This document shows positions 10,101 to 18,695 of a stretch of 64,000 nucleotides of DNA, one piece after another (positions within the stretch are counted from its first letter, which is position 1; each line of letters starts with the position of its first letter). The position numbers were made by a program, and so were the translations under genes. The stretch is from M55B112 sp040903745. Its GTDB lineage: Bacteria; Bacteroidota; Bacteroidia; Bacteroidales; GCA-2748055. The notes under the pieces are model-generated. The model made no database searches. It was not told where the DNA came from and saw only the letters and a list, made by a program, of their open reading frames with translations. The stretch covers positions 46,124-110,123 of the forward strand of contig JBBDUV010000074.1 in assembly GCA_040903745.1 (NCBI GenBank), given 5' to 3'.

Positions 10101-13097
10101 AGCTATATCTGTGGTTCCATCTTCACCGATCCCGGTGCCGATAACTTCACTGCTATCTGCTTCCTCTGCAGTGCGATCTTCTCCACCACTAGTAATGCTT
10201 ACTTTCCCCTGATTATCCACACTACTTCCGCCACCCACTCTGCTGAAAATACCTTCGTCATTTTTACCAAATTCAACCATATCATCCGGCGAAGTATCCT
10301 TACGTTTCGAAAACAAAGATAAATACCCACCCAAAAATTGTCCAAGTTCATTGATGGTAGCTGTGGGCGGCACCGTTCCTGAATAATCCGCCTCCAACAG
10401 TTTGCTGCTGATTCGCACTTCGCTGAATCCGGGTATATTTGTAAAGTCAGCCGAAAGTGAATCGAGAATAAACAACTGCTCTTCCCTGGCCGCTGTGATA
10501 TCCAACAGGTCGATCCTCCCCTGCAGGTTGTCGGCAGTGCCCCGCACATCAGCCTCTGCCAGCAGTCCGATACGGATATCATCCTCCGTGAAATTGAGTT
10601 GTTGAAGTCCGGCCCCCTGCAGGTCCAGCCTGAACTGATAATGCTCCTCGCCGGGCCGCAGGTTCACCAGTCCATCGAAACCAACCACCAGGTTTTCATC
10701 TTCCAGTCCGACCTGTCCCTCAAACATCTGGTCACTGAAGGTGCCGTTAATATGTATATCGCGATACAAATAATTATTCAGGGTAAGTTTTGGCAGATCA
10801 GCACGTACCGTTGCAGTAAAATTACTCCGCTCCAATCCGCTACCGGTCATCTCAGCTTTCAGGGCCAATGGTCCGAACATCGCCGTATCGCCCAGCAGCT
10901 GACCCAGATCGAAATTGCCTGTTCCGAACCTTCCACTGAATGTTTCTCCGGGGCCGAGTTGGGCCGACAGTTTAAGATCGCCGTAACTGCTTTCAAGCTC
11001 CGCTGCCGCCCGAAAAGCGTTCAGCATACCATGGAAGGCAAGTTCCATGCTGAGTCTCTCAGGAAGGACGATCGCTTCGGGCAATAATTCCCCCGCCAGC
11101 ATTCCGATATCCTGCCGGCCCGAGGTGAGATGGAGTCCGGGGACACTGAACACGGCGCGGTCGACCGCCGGCAACCCGGAAATGGCCAGATCGGTCCGCA
11201 AACGCGTGCGCTCCCCTGTTGTGATCTGCAGTTCGGTAGCCGCTAGATCAGCGATGTTGCCGGAAAGCTTTCCTGAGATGGAGGTGCTGATTTCCGGGTT
11301 GGTGAGGTAGGGCCGACTGCTTAGGTGGGGAACGAAATAGAGGAGGTCGGAATTCCGGAGCTGCAGTTGCTGCAAGTCGAGGGTAAAGTTGACTGATGCG
11401 ATGGAATCCTGCAGGGCTTGTAATGAAGGGTACTGCACCTGCAGGTTGGCAGCAACGGCTGAGTGGTTGGTTGCCAGTTGAAACTTCTCCGCAGCTAAAG
11501 ATTGCTCGTCGAACCTGAAAACGCCACTGAACTTCTCAATGGCAAACCCATTTTTGTCGGTAGCACTGAAACTGTTGATGGTACCACCGGCCTCTTCGGA
11601 GGAGTAGTGCAGACCAGATGAGGAAAAACTGTGCAAATTGATTTCCATATCTCCTGCAAGAAAGACCTTGCCTTTTTCCTTTTCAACTTCTTCACCTTCC
11701 TCCGCGCCCTTTCCATTACTTTTTTTCTCACCTTCCTGCTTTCTATCCTCCTCTCTTTTTCCCTTACCGGATTTTTCACTTCCTTCTTCACTTTCTAGTT
11801 CAGTTCCTGCTTCACTTTCATCTTCAATTTCTACCTCACTTCCTATTTCATTTCCTGCCTCACTTTCATCTTCACTTCTTACTGTACTTCCTTCAATCAA
11901 GTGATCCTCTGCTACCGGAGCACCTTCAGTAAGATAACTCAAAACATTGTCTTTCAATTCTATCTGATCAACAGAGATCTTCCAGTTACTCTTCTCACCT
12001 GTAGATTGTTGCTTATCCATTCCGGTGAATTGTGCATCTTTCAAAGTATGGCTCTGTTCAATCTCACAAGGCAAATCGGATTTCGTTATCTGTTGTATTA
12101 ATCTTTCCGCTTGCTTCTGCGCTATATTATCCGTTGGCCCCTTCTCCCTTGTTGTGACTGCATAATGAAATCCACTCTCAGCCATGAAGAATTTCTCCAG
12201 GGCAACCGTTTCATTTTCCAGGTTAACCGTTCCATTGGTGAGTTCAAAACGGTCGAGGTCGGCACGGGCCGACTGCCGGCTGACTAAATCTTTGTAACTT
12301 ACAGAAGAACCATTGATAGCGAGTCGCCTGACAGAAATCTTCGGAAATGTCTTCATCTTACCATCAGAGGCTGAGAAAGTAGTGTCAGGAGTTGATCCGT
12401 CCACCTCATTCTCTAGGGCAACGTTTTTTCCGGCTGCACGCGCACCCTGAACCATTATAATATCTCCCTGAAAACCATCAATCTCCAGCCTTTTTATATA
12501 ATGTTCCGTTCCCTTTGGGTCGAAACCGTCCAGTCCCAGCCTGAGCTGCTGCAGCGCCAGCGTTGCATCGATCCCACCGTAACGGTCATCAAACCGGACA
12601 TCAATATTCTCCAGGTTCAGCCGGTCGATAGTAAAGCTCCAGGGTGACGGCTCCTTCGGTTGAGAAGCCGATGTATCGGTAAAGGAAGCGATCAGGAATT
12701 GATAGTTAAAAAGGGAATCTGAAGGATCGCGGCTGAGGTTCAATGTGACATCATTGAGTGAGATACTGTTAACATTGATTTGATTAACCAACAACTCCTT
12801 CAATGCGATATTGATCTTGATGCGTTCGGCCGAGAGCAGGGTGTCACCTTGCGGATCGTCCAAAAAAACACCTTGAACCACCACCGATTTGAGAAAGGCG
12901 ATGCGGACCTTTTCGACCTCAACCGTGGTTCCGGTCTTGTCGCTCACCGCCGAGGTGATGCGGTGCACGATGCTGCTCTGGATGGAGGGGATCTGGATAA
13001 GGGCGGCAACCAGGATAAACAGCAGGACAAACCCTACCACGATCCTGAGCGCGATTTTTACCGCTTTTTTCAGATATTTCCTACTCCTGCTCTCCAT
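7173..13097 (-). CDS. tamB: TamB-like AsmA-family translocation/assembly module protein
   Basis: This 1974-residue protein has one N-terminal membrane anchor (about residues 11-36) and then a long series of beta-rich AsmA/DUF490-like repeats. The C-terminal TamB domain (about 1500-1880) contains GDPLDATLSLDARYTV. TamB forms a periplasm-spanning groove linking the inner membrane to TamA/TamL. Three low-complexity stretches interrupt it: an acidic E/S/K-rich region at about 399-479 built on a 16-residue repeat, a second at about 919-1016, and a Glu/Pro/Asp tail at about 1886-1974 with a 14-residue repeat. These make it longer than I would expect for the family. A promoter-like element lies just upstream, and tamL follows. 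Confidence 0.9.
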   Translation of the reverse strand: MESRSRKYLKKAVKIALRIVVGFVLLFILVAALIQIPSIQSSIVHRITSAVSDKTGTTVEVEKVRIAFLKSVVVQGVFLDDPQGDTLLSAERIKINIALKELLVNQINVNSISLNDVTLNLSRDPSDSLFNYQFLIASFTDTSASQPKEPSPWSFTIDRLNLENIDVRFDDRYGGIDATLALQQLRLGLDGFDPKGTEHYIKRLEIDGFQGDIIMVQGARAAGKNVALENEVDGSTPDTTFSASDGKMKTFPKISVRRLAINGSSVSYKDLVSRQSARADLDRFELTNGTVNLENETVALEKFFMAESGFHYAVTTREKGPTDNIAQKQAERLIQQITKSDLPCEIEQSHTLKDAQFTGMDKQQSTGEKSNWKISVDQIELKDNVLSYLTEGAPVAEDHLIEGSTVRSEDESEAGNEIGSEVEIEDESEAGTELESEEGSEKSGKGKREEDRKQEGEKKSNGKGAEEGEEVEKEKGKVFLAGDMEINLHSFSSSGLHYSSEEAGGTINSFSATDKNGFAIEKFSGVFRFDEQSLAAEKFQLATNHSAVAANLQVQYPSLQALQDSIASVNFTLDLQQLQLRNSDLLYFVPHLSSRPYLTNPEISTSISGKLSGNIADLAATELQITTGERTRLRTDLAISGLPAVDRAVFSVPGLHLTSGRQDIGMLAGELLPEAIVLPERLSMELAFHGMLNAFRAAAELESSYGDLKLSAQLGPGETFSGRFGTGNFDLGQLLGDTAMFGPLALKAEMTGSGLERSNFTATVRADLPKLTLNNYLYRDIHINGTFSDQMFEGQVGLEDENLVVGFDGLVNLRPGEEHYQFRLDLQGAGLQQLNFTEDDIRIGLLAEADVRGTADNLQGRIDLLDITAAREEQLFILDSLSADFTNIPGFSEVRISSKLLEADYSGTVPPTATINELGQFLGGYLSLFSKRKDTSPDDMVEFGKNDEGIFSRVGGGSSVDNQGKVSITSGGEDRTAEEADSSEVIGTGIGEDGTTDIADSYEVFGSREKDDTEKQTNFNFSMKISNHPILSEVLFPALKSFEPVEVEGQFDSELGLLELDARMKRFAYGPLEIDDLAVVIDTDSSEAHYALSTKGIATEQVELANLKFAGHIGQQGIVSDFTSIDDDLGKKLEVHTRITRDGDNYRLVINPDDLFLMYNRWEIDPENRIIFGEEGVMIDRLYLQYGDREVRVASVDRQFNDDLSIDIRNFRLDDVSKIIENDPELVKGTVNGTILVKRSGNGTSGSAPGEPGMAAEVTKGEGSAPGSAATGIIADASVSNLIVRGVPVGDLTVTTTNPASNRFELIATLSGAGNDLSAAGYIISSPAHGVIDITADIASLSMKTAEAFSAGQLTETAGTISGNAKVSGSLSAPEVTGELRFSEVFLRPAVLNNRLRIVDETVELRSDGLFFDTFTVTDPNNQSATLDGTVKMQAFTDLVMDLQLQADNFLLMNTTVRDNETVFGRMVIDSDIDIRGSLELPVVRGRLKLKEGSHATFVVPESRLTTDRGEDVVVFEGSAELHPILEEGTAVAVSRSDVTGIDLSTILEIDRQATLRLLMDPTSTDSLVVKGEAALSLAMDRSGKLSLTGVYSIFDGSYLVSLESVIKRRFVIVEGSSITWNGDPLDATLSLDARYTVRASPYDLVAAQVAGLSDADKGAYRQQLPFRVLLKLRGDMLQPEISFGIELPEEERGALGGALNQKLAQLNQDASALNKQVFALLLLGRFMQENPLQAESGSTAAIVRSTVGNFLSAQLNRLGAGVLPGTQLNVDIQSYEEYEAEQPQGRTEVEVGIRQQLFNERLSVQVGGSVDVEGERALENRASEITGDVRVEYKLTEDGRLRLKGFRQDRYEGALEGQIIETGAGVSYVRDFNEWKELFRSTEKEKKDRAPEETASPEKDSVQERVEDTAAAEDPAQEKDPEPAKEQDSSSERDPESAKEQDSSSEKDPDPSDDQDTELQGYLVIEREKILKE
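7255..7345 (-). repeat. 42-bp tandem repeat in the 3' end of tamB
   Basis: Two close copies (starting at about 7261 and 7303) and a degenerate third encode a 14-residue unit of the type AKEQDSSSEKDPE in the acidic tail. Confidence 0.8.
11790..11885 (-). repeat. 48-bp imperfect tandem repeat in tamB acidic insert
   Basis: A segment with TTCCTGC at 11804 recurs at 11852. The 16-residue unit EDESEAGNEIGSEVEI is followed by EDESEAGTELESEEGS. Confidence 0.75.
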
Positions 13098-13114
13098 TCA
13101 AAAACCAATTTATT

Positions 13115-13122
13115 CAAAACTA
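13115..13122 (-). promoter_or_regulatory. Bacteroidota -7 element, candidate tamB promoter
   Basis: On the minus strand this reads TAGTTTTG, an exact TAnnTTTG match 18 bases upstream of the tamB start. No good -33 TTTG box is present, so this is a candidate only. Confidence 0.4.
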
Positions 13123-13174
13123 CCAAAAATAATTCAGTCAATCACCTGCATTTAGCATTCAGCACTTTAATCTA

Positions 13175-13182
13175 TAATTTTG
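13175..13182 (+). promoter_or_regulatory. Rightward TAATTTTG -7 element
   Basis: An exact TAnnTTTG match facing the conserved hypothetical gene at 13461, which would give a leader of about 270 bases. No clear -33 box. Confidence 0.3.
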
Positions 13183-13460
13183 CACCTTTATTAATTGGAT
13201 ATAAAACACGCATTACACTTTTTCGTACGTATAATTGTTATTCGACGCGCTTTTTCGTTCGAATAATTGTATTTCTGTCATTTCGACGATAAGATAATTT
13301 AACCAATGATGTTTTGACTGATTGAAAAAACCGTTGTCTCACCTATGAGAAAGAAGAAATAACAATTATGTTTGCAGGCAGAACATGGTAAACAGATGAT
13401 CCCGTAATGATCATTATCTTGTCATCAAAATATATGACACAATGGTAAAATTCACTGCAC

Positions 13461-13880
13461 ATGAAATACTATGCCACCCCTCACCGGTTTTTGAGACACA
13501 TGCCCACGCTGCCATTCATTTATATGGCTGTCTTCCCGATGATCTTGATGGATTTCTGGGTGGAGCTCTATCACCGGGTCTGCTTTCCCTTCTACCGGAT
13601 CGCGTATGTGAAACGCCGGGAGCACATTAAGATAGACAGGCACAAACTCAAGTACCTCAACATTATGCAGAAGATCAATTGCATATATTGTGGATATGCC
13701 AACGGGTTGGTAAAATACTGGGTTAAAATCTTTGCCGAAACAGAGGCATACTGGTGCGGTATCCAGCATGAGAAGAGCGAAAACGTCATGGAACCGGAAC
13801 ACCATGCGGGTTTTATCCCATACGGCGATGAAAAAGCCTACCGGGAAACCTATGCAAATAACAAGACCAATAAATTTTAA
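13461..13880 (+). CDS. conserved hypothetical protein with Cys motifs
   Basis: The product has 139 residues. It is rich in aromatic and basic residues, with a hydrophobic stretch at about 15-32. Two cysteine motifs stand out: CIYCGYANGLVKYW and, about 30 residues later, YWCGIQH, which together could bind a metal or Fe-S centre. I recall similar sequences as uncharacterised conserved proteins in Bacteroidota and some Proteobacteria, but know no function. A shorter overlapping frame starting at 13442 is less convincing. A palindromic repeat follows the gene. Confidence 0.75.
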   Translation: MKYYATPHRFLRHMPTLPFIYMAVFPMILMDFWVELYHRVCFPFYRIAYVKRREHIKIDRHKLKYLNIMQKINCIYCGYANGLVKYWVKIFAETEAYWCGIQHEKSENVMEPEHHAGFIPYGDEKAYRETYANNKTNKF

Positions 13881-13922
13881 CAATACCCTTTCAAATTCCA
13901 GGGATTGAACCCTGTTCCTGCT

Positions 13923-14003
13923 ACAGACATGGCGCCCCAAAAGGGGCTGGACATGACGCTCCTACCGGAGCTAAAAAAGCTCCTTTAGGAGCGTAATGTC
14001 TGT
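13923..14003. repeat. palindromic, REP-like intergenic element
   Basis: This is a nested inverted repeat. ACAGACAT (13923) pairs with ATGTCTGT (13996) at the outside. GCCCC-AAAA-GGGGC (13934-13947) is an inner hairpin. ACGCTCCTA (13956) pairs with TAGGAGCGT (13986), enclosing GGAGCT-A5-AGCTCC (13967-13983). A partial third copy of the TAATGTCT motif follows at 14042. It sits between convergent genes and may end transcription in both directions, but its architecture is that of a dispersed REP-type element. Confidence 0.75.
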
Positions 14004-14057
14004 AACAGAAGGCCCACATGGAACCCCAGCTCCGTTAGGCGTAATGTCTTAAAAGTT

Positions 14058-15020
14058 TTATCTTTTCTGCAATAATAAATAATTCCTGAACTCCCCCAGC
14101 CTCTTTCCAAACAACAGCCGTTTCTCAATCCAGGATACGATCCGGTACTTCAACCTGTCGTGCTTCATCATAATTGGATTCAGGCTCTCCGCCGGACCGT
14201 CGAACCGCAATTGGTCCTGCCAGTCGAACCGTACAATCCACGGCTGCAGCACCGCAGGGTGTGTCCCCTCAAATCTTGTCAGCCTGCCCATATTCCCGTA
14301 ATCGAAATAATCCGGATACTTCTGGCCCCTGATTTTCCGGTCGACCGACTCCCGCCCCTCGTGATTCGTGGTAAAGGCCTTGATCTTGTTCTGCATTACC
14401 CCCGGTGGCCGCACCCAGCCGTAGTGGTAGATCGATGCATCCACCGCAGCGACCTTCAGCTTGTATGTCCGCTCCTGCTGACGATAATTCAGTCCGTCGA
14501 AATCCGGTATCCTTCTAAACGACTGGGCCGACTCCCATGAATGGATTTCCGGGTCTTTTCGAATGATCCTGATCTCATTCCTATACCAGCAGTGGCTGTC
14601 CTGCAGATGCCTGTAATCACCCCAGAAATGTACGTAGTTAAACAAAAGCCCTTCCACCTCCCTGTCATCCAGCAGCTCCTTGCACCGTTTTTCAATCACC
14701 GGCAGGTACCTTTCATGCACCAGCTCGTCAGATTGCAGGTAAAAAAGCCAGTCGCCCGAACAATAACTCTTCGCAATATCGGTCTGGTGCGCATGCTCCA
14801 TCCCACGCGGGTATTTCTCAATGTCCCATACCGTATCTACAATCCGTATCTTGTCACTACCGATCGCCAGGACCTCCTCCCGGGTTGTGTCATCTGCATC
14901 ACTGTCGCCCAGCGCCACAACGAACTCATCCACGATGGGCAGGATCGACTCGATCGCGTGCCGCATCGGATAATAAAGCTTGTGGGCATTCTTGCCCATG
15001 GTAAACCCACTGATCTTCAT
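14058..15020 (-). CDS. glycosyltransferase (family 2-like)
   Basis: The ATG at 15020 is preferred because an AGGAGGT ribosome-binding site sits 7 bases upstream; an upstream in-frame start at 15059 would bury that site in coding sequence. The 320-residue protein starts like a GT-A glycosyltransferase (strand, then VDEFVVALGDSDADDTTRE). It has a likely DxD-type position at LQSDELVHE and no membrane helix. Donor and acceptor are unknown. A cell-surface polysaccharide or lipid role is plausible but not shown by the neighbours; the ABC exporter gene upstream is separated by 212 bases. Confidence 0.75.
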   Translation of the reverse strand: MKISGFTMGKNAHKLYYPMRHAIESILPIVDEFVVALGDSDADDTTREEVLAIGSDKIRIVDTVWDIEKYPRGMEHAHQTDIAKSYCSGDWLFYLQSDELVHERYLPVIEKRCKELLDDREVEGLLFNYVHFWGDYRHLQDSHCWYRNEIRIIRKDPEIHSWESAQSFRRIPDFDGLNYRQQERTYKLKVAAVDASIYHYGWVRPPGVMQNKIKAFTTNHEGRESVDRKIRGQKYPDYFDYGNMGRLTRFEGTHPAVLQPWIVRFDWQDQLRFDGPAESLNPIMMKHDRLKYRIVSWIEKRLLFGKRLGEFRNYLLLQKR

Positions 15021-15232
15021 TAATAGACCTCCTCCTTCAAAAATCCGGATCCCGGACATACCTCTGTCAAAAATCTCAAATATTTATACAACAATTCAAT
15101 AGAAACAATATCCATCTACAAATATATGATCAAAACAGGGAACCTATGTTAACGCAACATTCAGTTCATATTAAATAACCTGCAACATAAGGACTGCAAC
15201 AACAGCCCATTTACAGTAGCCTTCATTTATCA

Positions 15233-17119
15233 CTAAAAACTCTGCATTGAGTATAGTTTCTTATATACCCCACCTCTCTTCTGTACCAGCTCCTCGTGCC
15301 GGCCCAGCTCCACGATCCGGCCTTCATCCAGCACAACGATCAGATCAGCATTTCTTATCGTAGACAGCCGGTGCGCGATCACGATCGACGTCCTGTTCTT
15401 CATCAGGTTCTCAATGGCAAACTGCACCTCCCGCTCACTTTCCGTGTCGAGCGATGAGGTGGCCTCGTCGAGGATCAGGATCGGCGGATTGGCCATCACG
15501 GCGCGGGCGATACTGATCCGCTGCTTTTGTCCGCCCGACAACTTATTACCGCCATCGCCCACCCCCTCCTGCATGCCGCCGGGTGTTTCGTTGATAAAGG
15601 CCGTTGCATTGGCCACTTCTGCAGCCTCCGCAACAGCCGCAGCTTCTGCAGAAACTGCTGCCTCAGTCGCCGCCGATGCGGATGCCTCTGCTGCATCCAC
15701 ACTACCTGAGCCCCTCACCTGCGATCCGAATGCAATATTATTATAGAAGCTGTCATTGAACAGAATCGAATCCTGCGAGACAATGCCCATCAGGTTCCTC
15801 AAATCACAAAGCCGGTACTCCTTCAAAGAAATGCCATCGAGCAGAATCTCTCCCTCCACCGGATCCATAAACCGTGGCAACAGGTCCACCAGCGTCGACT
15901 TCCCGGCACCCGATTTCCCCACCAGGGCGATAAGCTGACCTTTCTTAATGGTTAGGTTCACCTCCTTCAGCACATCCTCCTCCTCATACTTGAAGGTCAC
16001 GTCTCTGAACTCAATCTGCTCTCTGAAGTCATCCACCGGCCTGGGATGGCTCACCTCCATGATCCGCTCATCGGCATCAAGCAGCTCATCCACGCGGTCG
16101 ACCGATGCCATCCCCTTCTGGATAGAGAAGTATGCATTGGAGAAATTTTTCACCGGGGTAATGATCTGGCTAAACACCACCAGGAAGAAGATCAGGCTCT
16201 CGGAGGTCATCCTGTTCTCCCCGGAGAGCACCATCCATCCGCCATATGACATCAGGATCATAAGCACAATCGTTCCCATGAACTCACTCACCGGTGCTGC
16301 CAACTGCCTCCGCCTTATGATCCGCTTCATGAGACGTGCAAAACGGTTATTGGCAGCCAGGAATTTCTCTTCCATCTTCTGCTCGCCATTGAATCCTTTA
16401 ATGATACGCAGTCCGGTAAGCGTCTCTTCAATCACCGACATCACCTCGCCAAGGCGCTGCTGACCCCTGAAAGATTTCCTGCGCAGGTTACGGGCAATAC
16501 GCCCGATCAGTAATCCTGAAACCGGAAGAATAATAATCACAAACACCGTCAGCTGCCAATTGGTGGCCACCAAAAAGGTGAGATAGATAATGATGGTCAG
16601 CGGATCGCGGAACACCATCTGCAGGGAACTCATGATCGAGGTCTCGATCTCCTGCACGTCGTTGGAGATCCTGGCCATTACGTCCCCCTTTTTCGCTTCG
16701 CTGTAAAACGACAACGGCAACCTGATCAGCTTAGCGTAAAGCTCACCACGGATATCACGCACCGTATAAGCCCTTACAGGCGCCAGGCAGTAGTTGGCCA
16801 GGTAGAGAAATCCATTTTTCAGCAGGCTGAAGATGATCACGATCACACTCACAACCACCATTGCAAACGGCTTTCCATGCTCGATCATCACCGTGCTTAG
16901 CAGGTAATTCATGGTGTGAAAAAAATAGGAGGTCTTCAGCTCAAACTCCTTTGGCTCCAGCACCATCGGCTGGTTGTCGAACAGCACCTGCAGGAACGGG
17001 ATAACCATTGCAAAGGAGAAGAGCGCAAAGAATGCCCCCAATACGTTGTAGATCACATTCTGTACAACACTCCACTTGTAGGGAACCAGGTAACGAAATA
17101 GTTTAAAAAATCGCTTCAT
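15233..17119 (-). CDS. MsbA-like ABC exporter, fused permease/ATPase
   Basis: This 628-residue half-transporter has an N-terminal six-helix transmembrane domain (about 15-330) and a C-terminal nucleotide-binding domain with Walker A GKSGAGKST, Q-loop (VSQD), signature LSGGQKQR, Walker B ILILDEATSSLD and the H-loop (IAHRLST). It resembles lipid or multidrug exporters of the MsbA type. It starts 11 bases after purB and is probably cotranscribed with it. Between the Q-loop region and the signature, residues about 462-505 contain an unusual alanine/glutamate-rich insert that family members lack. The substrate is unknown. Confidence 0.9.
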   Translation of the reverse strand: MKRFFKLFRYLVPYKWSVVQNVIYNVLGAFFALFSFAMVIPFLQVLFDNQPMVLEPKEFELKTSYFFHTMNYLLSTVMIEHGKPFAMVVVSVIVIIFSLLKNGFLYLANYCLAPVRAYTVRDIRGELYAKLIRLPLSFYSEAKKGDVMARISNDVQEIETSIMSSLQMVFRDPLTIIIYLTFLVATNWQLTVFVIIILPVSGLLIGRIARNLRRKSFRGQQRLGEVMSVIEETLTGLRIIKGFNGEQKMEEKFLAANNRFARLMKRIIRRRQLAAPVSEFMGTIVLMILMSYGGWMVLSGENRMTSESLIFFLVVFSQIITPVKNFSNAYFSIQKGMASVDRVDELLDADERIMEVSHPRPVDDFREQIEFRDVTFKYEEEDVLKEVNLTIKKGQLIALVGKSGAGKSTLVDLLPRFMDPVEGEILLDGISLKEYRLCDLRNLMGIVSQDSILFNDSFYNNIAFGSQVRGSGSVDAAEASASAATEAAVSAEAAAVAEAAEVANATAFINETPGGMQEGVGDGGNKLSGGQKQRISIARAVMANPPILILDEATSSLDTESEREVQFAIENLMKNRTSIVIAHRLSTIRNADLIVVLDEGRIVELGRHEELVQKRGGVYKKLYSMQSF

Positions 17120-17130
17120 GCATTTTGGGG

Positions 17131-18474
17131 CTACAGGCCGGTGTAGTTCATCGGAGTAATCTTTTTCATCTCCTCTTTCACCGCCTTACTCACATTCAAC
17201 GTTTCAATAAAAGCGCTGATTGCCTCCTTGGTTATCTTTTCATTTTTCCGGGTCAGCTCCATCAGCGCCTCATACGGTTTCGGGTACCCTTCGCGACGCA
17301 GGATCGTTTGAATGGCCTCAGCCACCACCGCCCAGTTATTGTCGAGATCTGTCTTGATCGCCTCCTCATTCACCAGCAGCTTTTTTAACCCCTTCTTCAC
17401 CGAATTCATCGCGATCAGCGAATGGGCAATCGGTACACCAATGTTCCGCAGTACCGTGGAATCGGTCAGATCGCGCTGCAGCCGCGACACCGGCAGCTTG
17501 GCCGCCATGTGCCCATACAATGCGTTGGCCACCCCCAGGTTTCCCTCGGCATTCTCAAAATCGATGGGATTTACCTTGTGGGGCATGGCTGAGGATCCGA
17601 CCTCCCCCTTTTTGATCTTCTGCCTGAAATACTCCATGGAGATATAGGTCCACATATCGCGCGCGAGATCGATCAGGATGGTATTGATCCGCGACATTGC
17701 ATGGAACATCGCTGCCAGGTTGTCGTAATGGTCGATCTGTGTGGTGGGCCACGACCGCTTCAGTCCGAACGCATCGTTCAGCAGCTCCTCACCGAAGGCG
17801 AACCAGTCGATCTCCGGATAGGCCACCCTGTGTGCGTTCATATTGCCGGTAGCCCCACCAAATTTCCCCGGAACAGCGATCTCCTCCAGCCGGGTAATCT
17901 GCTCGTCCAGGCGTGAAGTGTACACCCTGAGCTCCTTCCCCAACCGTGTCGGGGAGGCTGGCTGACCATGGGTCCGGGCCAACATCGGTATCTCCCACCA
18001 GTCATCCGCCAGATTTTCCAGCCGCTCAATCAACTCCTCAATGGCCGGATAATAGACCTGGTCAAGTGCATGTCTCAGTGACAATGGAACAGCGGTATTA
18101 TTGATATCCTGGGAGGTAAGCCCAAAATGAATGAACTCCGAATATTGTTCCAGGCCGAGTTCTTTGTAGCACTCCTTCAGATAATACTCCACCGCCTTCA
18201 CGTCGTGGTTGGTTACCGATTCGATCTCCTTTACTCTTAAGGCTTTCTCGGGAGAAAAAGTAAAATAAACCTGCCGCAGGTCTTCAAATTTCTTTTGGGG
18301 AAATCCTGCAAGCTGCGGTATTCCAGCGTTCACCAGTGCAATAAAATATTCCACCTCCACATGAAGCCTGTACTTGATCAGTGCAAATTCGGAAAAAAAG
18401 GACTCGAGGATCTCTACTTTCGATCTGTAGCGCCCGTCCACCGGCGAAATAGCCATCAGTGTGCTTAAACTCAT
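17131..18474 (-). CDS. purB: adenylosuccinate lyase
   Basis: The 447-residue product belongs to the fumarase/aspartase superfamily. It carries the signature SSAMPHKVNPIDFENAEGN and the conserved TSQDINNTA and RTHGQPASPT motifs that hold the active-site histidine and substrate residues. PurB catalyses two steps of purine synthesis: SAICAR to AICAR plus fumarate, and adenylosuccinate to AMP plus fumarate. The sequence resembles the longer E. coli-type enzyme. A minus-strand TAAATTTG element lies at 18492-18499, about 18 bases upstream, and fits the chosen ATG. Confidence 0.96.
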   Translation of the reverse strand: MSLSTLMAISPVDGRYRSKVEILESFFSEFALIKYRLHVEVEYFIALVNAGIPQLAGFPQKKFEDLRQVYFTFSPEKALRVKEIESVTNHDVKAVEYYLKECYKELGLEQYSEFIHFGLTSQDINNTAVPLSLRHALDQVYYPAIEELIERLENLADDWWEIPMLARTHGQPASPTRLGKELRVYTSRLDEQITRLEEIAVPGKFGGATGNMNAHRVAYPEIDWFAFGEELLNDAFGLKRSWPTTQIDHYDNLAAMFHAMSRINTILIDLARDMWTYISMEYFRQKIKKGEVGSSAMPHKVNPIDFENAEGNLGVANALYGHMAAKLPVSRLQRDLTDSTVLRNIGVPIAHSLIAMNSVKKGLKKLLVNEEAIKTDLDNNWAVVAEAIQTILRREGYPKPYEALMELTRKNEKITKEAISAFIETLNVSKAVKEEMKKITPMNYTGL

Positions 18475-18491
18475 AATTTTCGATTAGAACA

Positions 18492-18499
18492 CAAATTTA
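18492..18499 (-). promoter_or_regulatory. Bacteroidota -7 element, candidate purB promoter
   Basis: Minus-strand TAAATTTG matches TAnnTTTG and lies 18 bases from the purB ATG. The -33 box is weak. Confidence 0.4.
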
Positions 18500-18695
18500 A
18501 TGGAAAATTGTCAGAAAGCAGAGGAATATAGACAGAGAGTTTCCTCCCCATGGATCGGATAATAAAACTCTAAACTATTTATCGTATTTTTACCTGAACA
18601 AAACCGCTCCCGGCCGGTAATAAAAACAGAAATGATGCCGGGGTTGAATACTGATATGTGAAAACCCAATGTAACTCACACAAAATAAAGAATTT

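Larger units (their letters stand above)
13098..13460. other. Divergent intergenic region upstream of tamB
   Basis: This A+T-rich region holds candidate promoters facing both ways (13115-13122 leftward, 13175-13182 rightward). It also has a pair of similar segments, CTTTTTCGTACGTATAATTG at 13218 and a diverged copy at 13250, 32 bases apart. I see no gene. Confidence 0.5.

Noticed and set aside
7588..10600. Many plus-strand open frames opposite tamB, including one of about 210 codons
   Set aside because: They are antisense to a well-supported gene, lack family features and follow the third-base pattern of the tamB frame.
13218..13270. Pair of 20-base similar segments 32 bases apart
   Set aside because: Only two diverged copies in an A+T-rich gap; too weak to call an element.
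13452..13940. 162-codon minus-strand frame opposite the conserved hypothetical gene
   Set aside because: The plus-strand frame has conserved-looking cysteine motifs and fits the expected protein; the antisense one does not.
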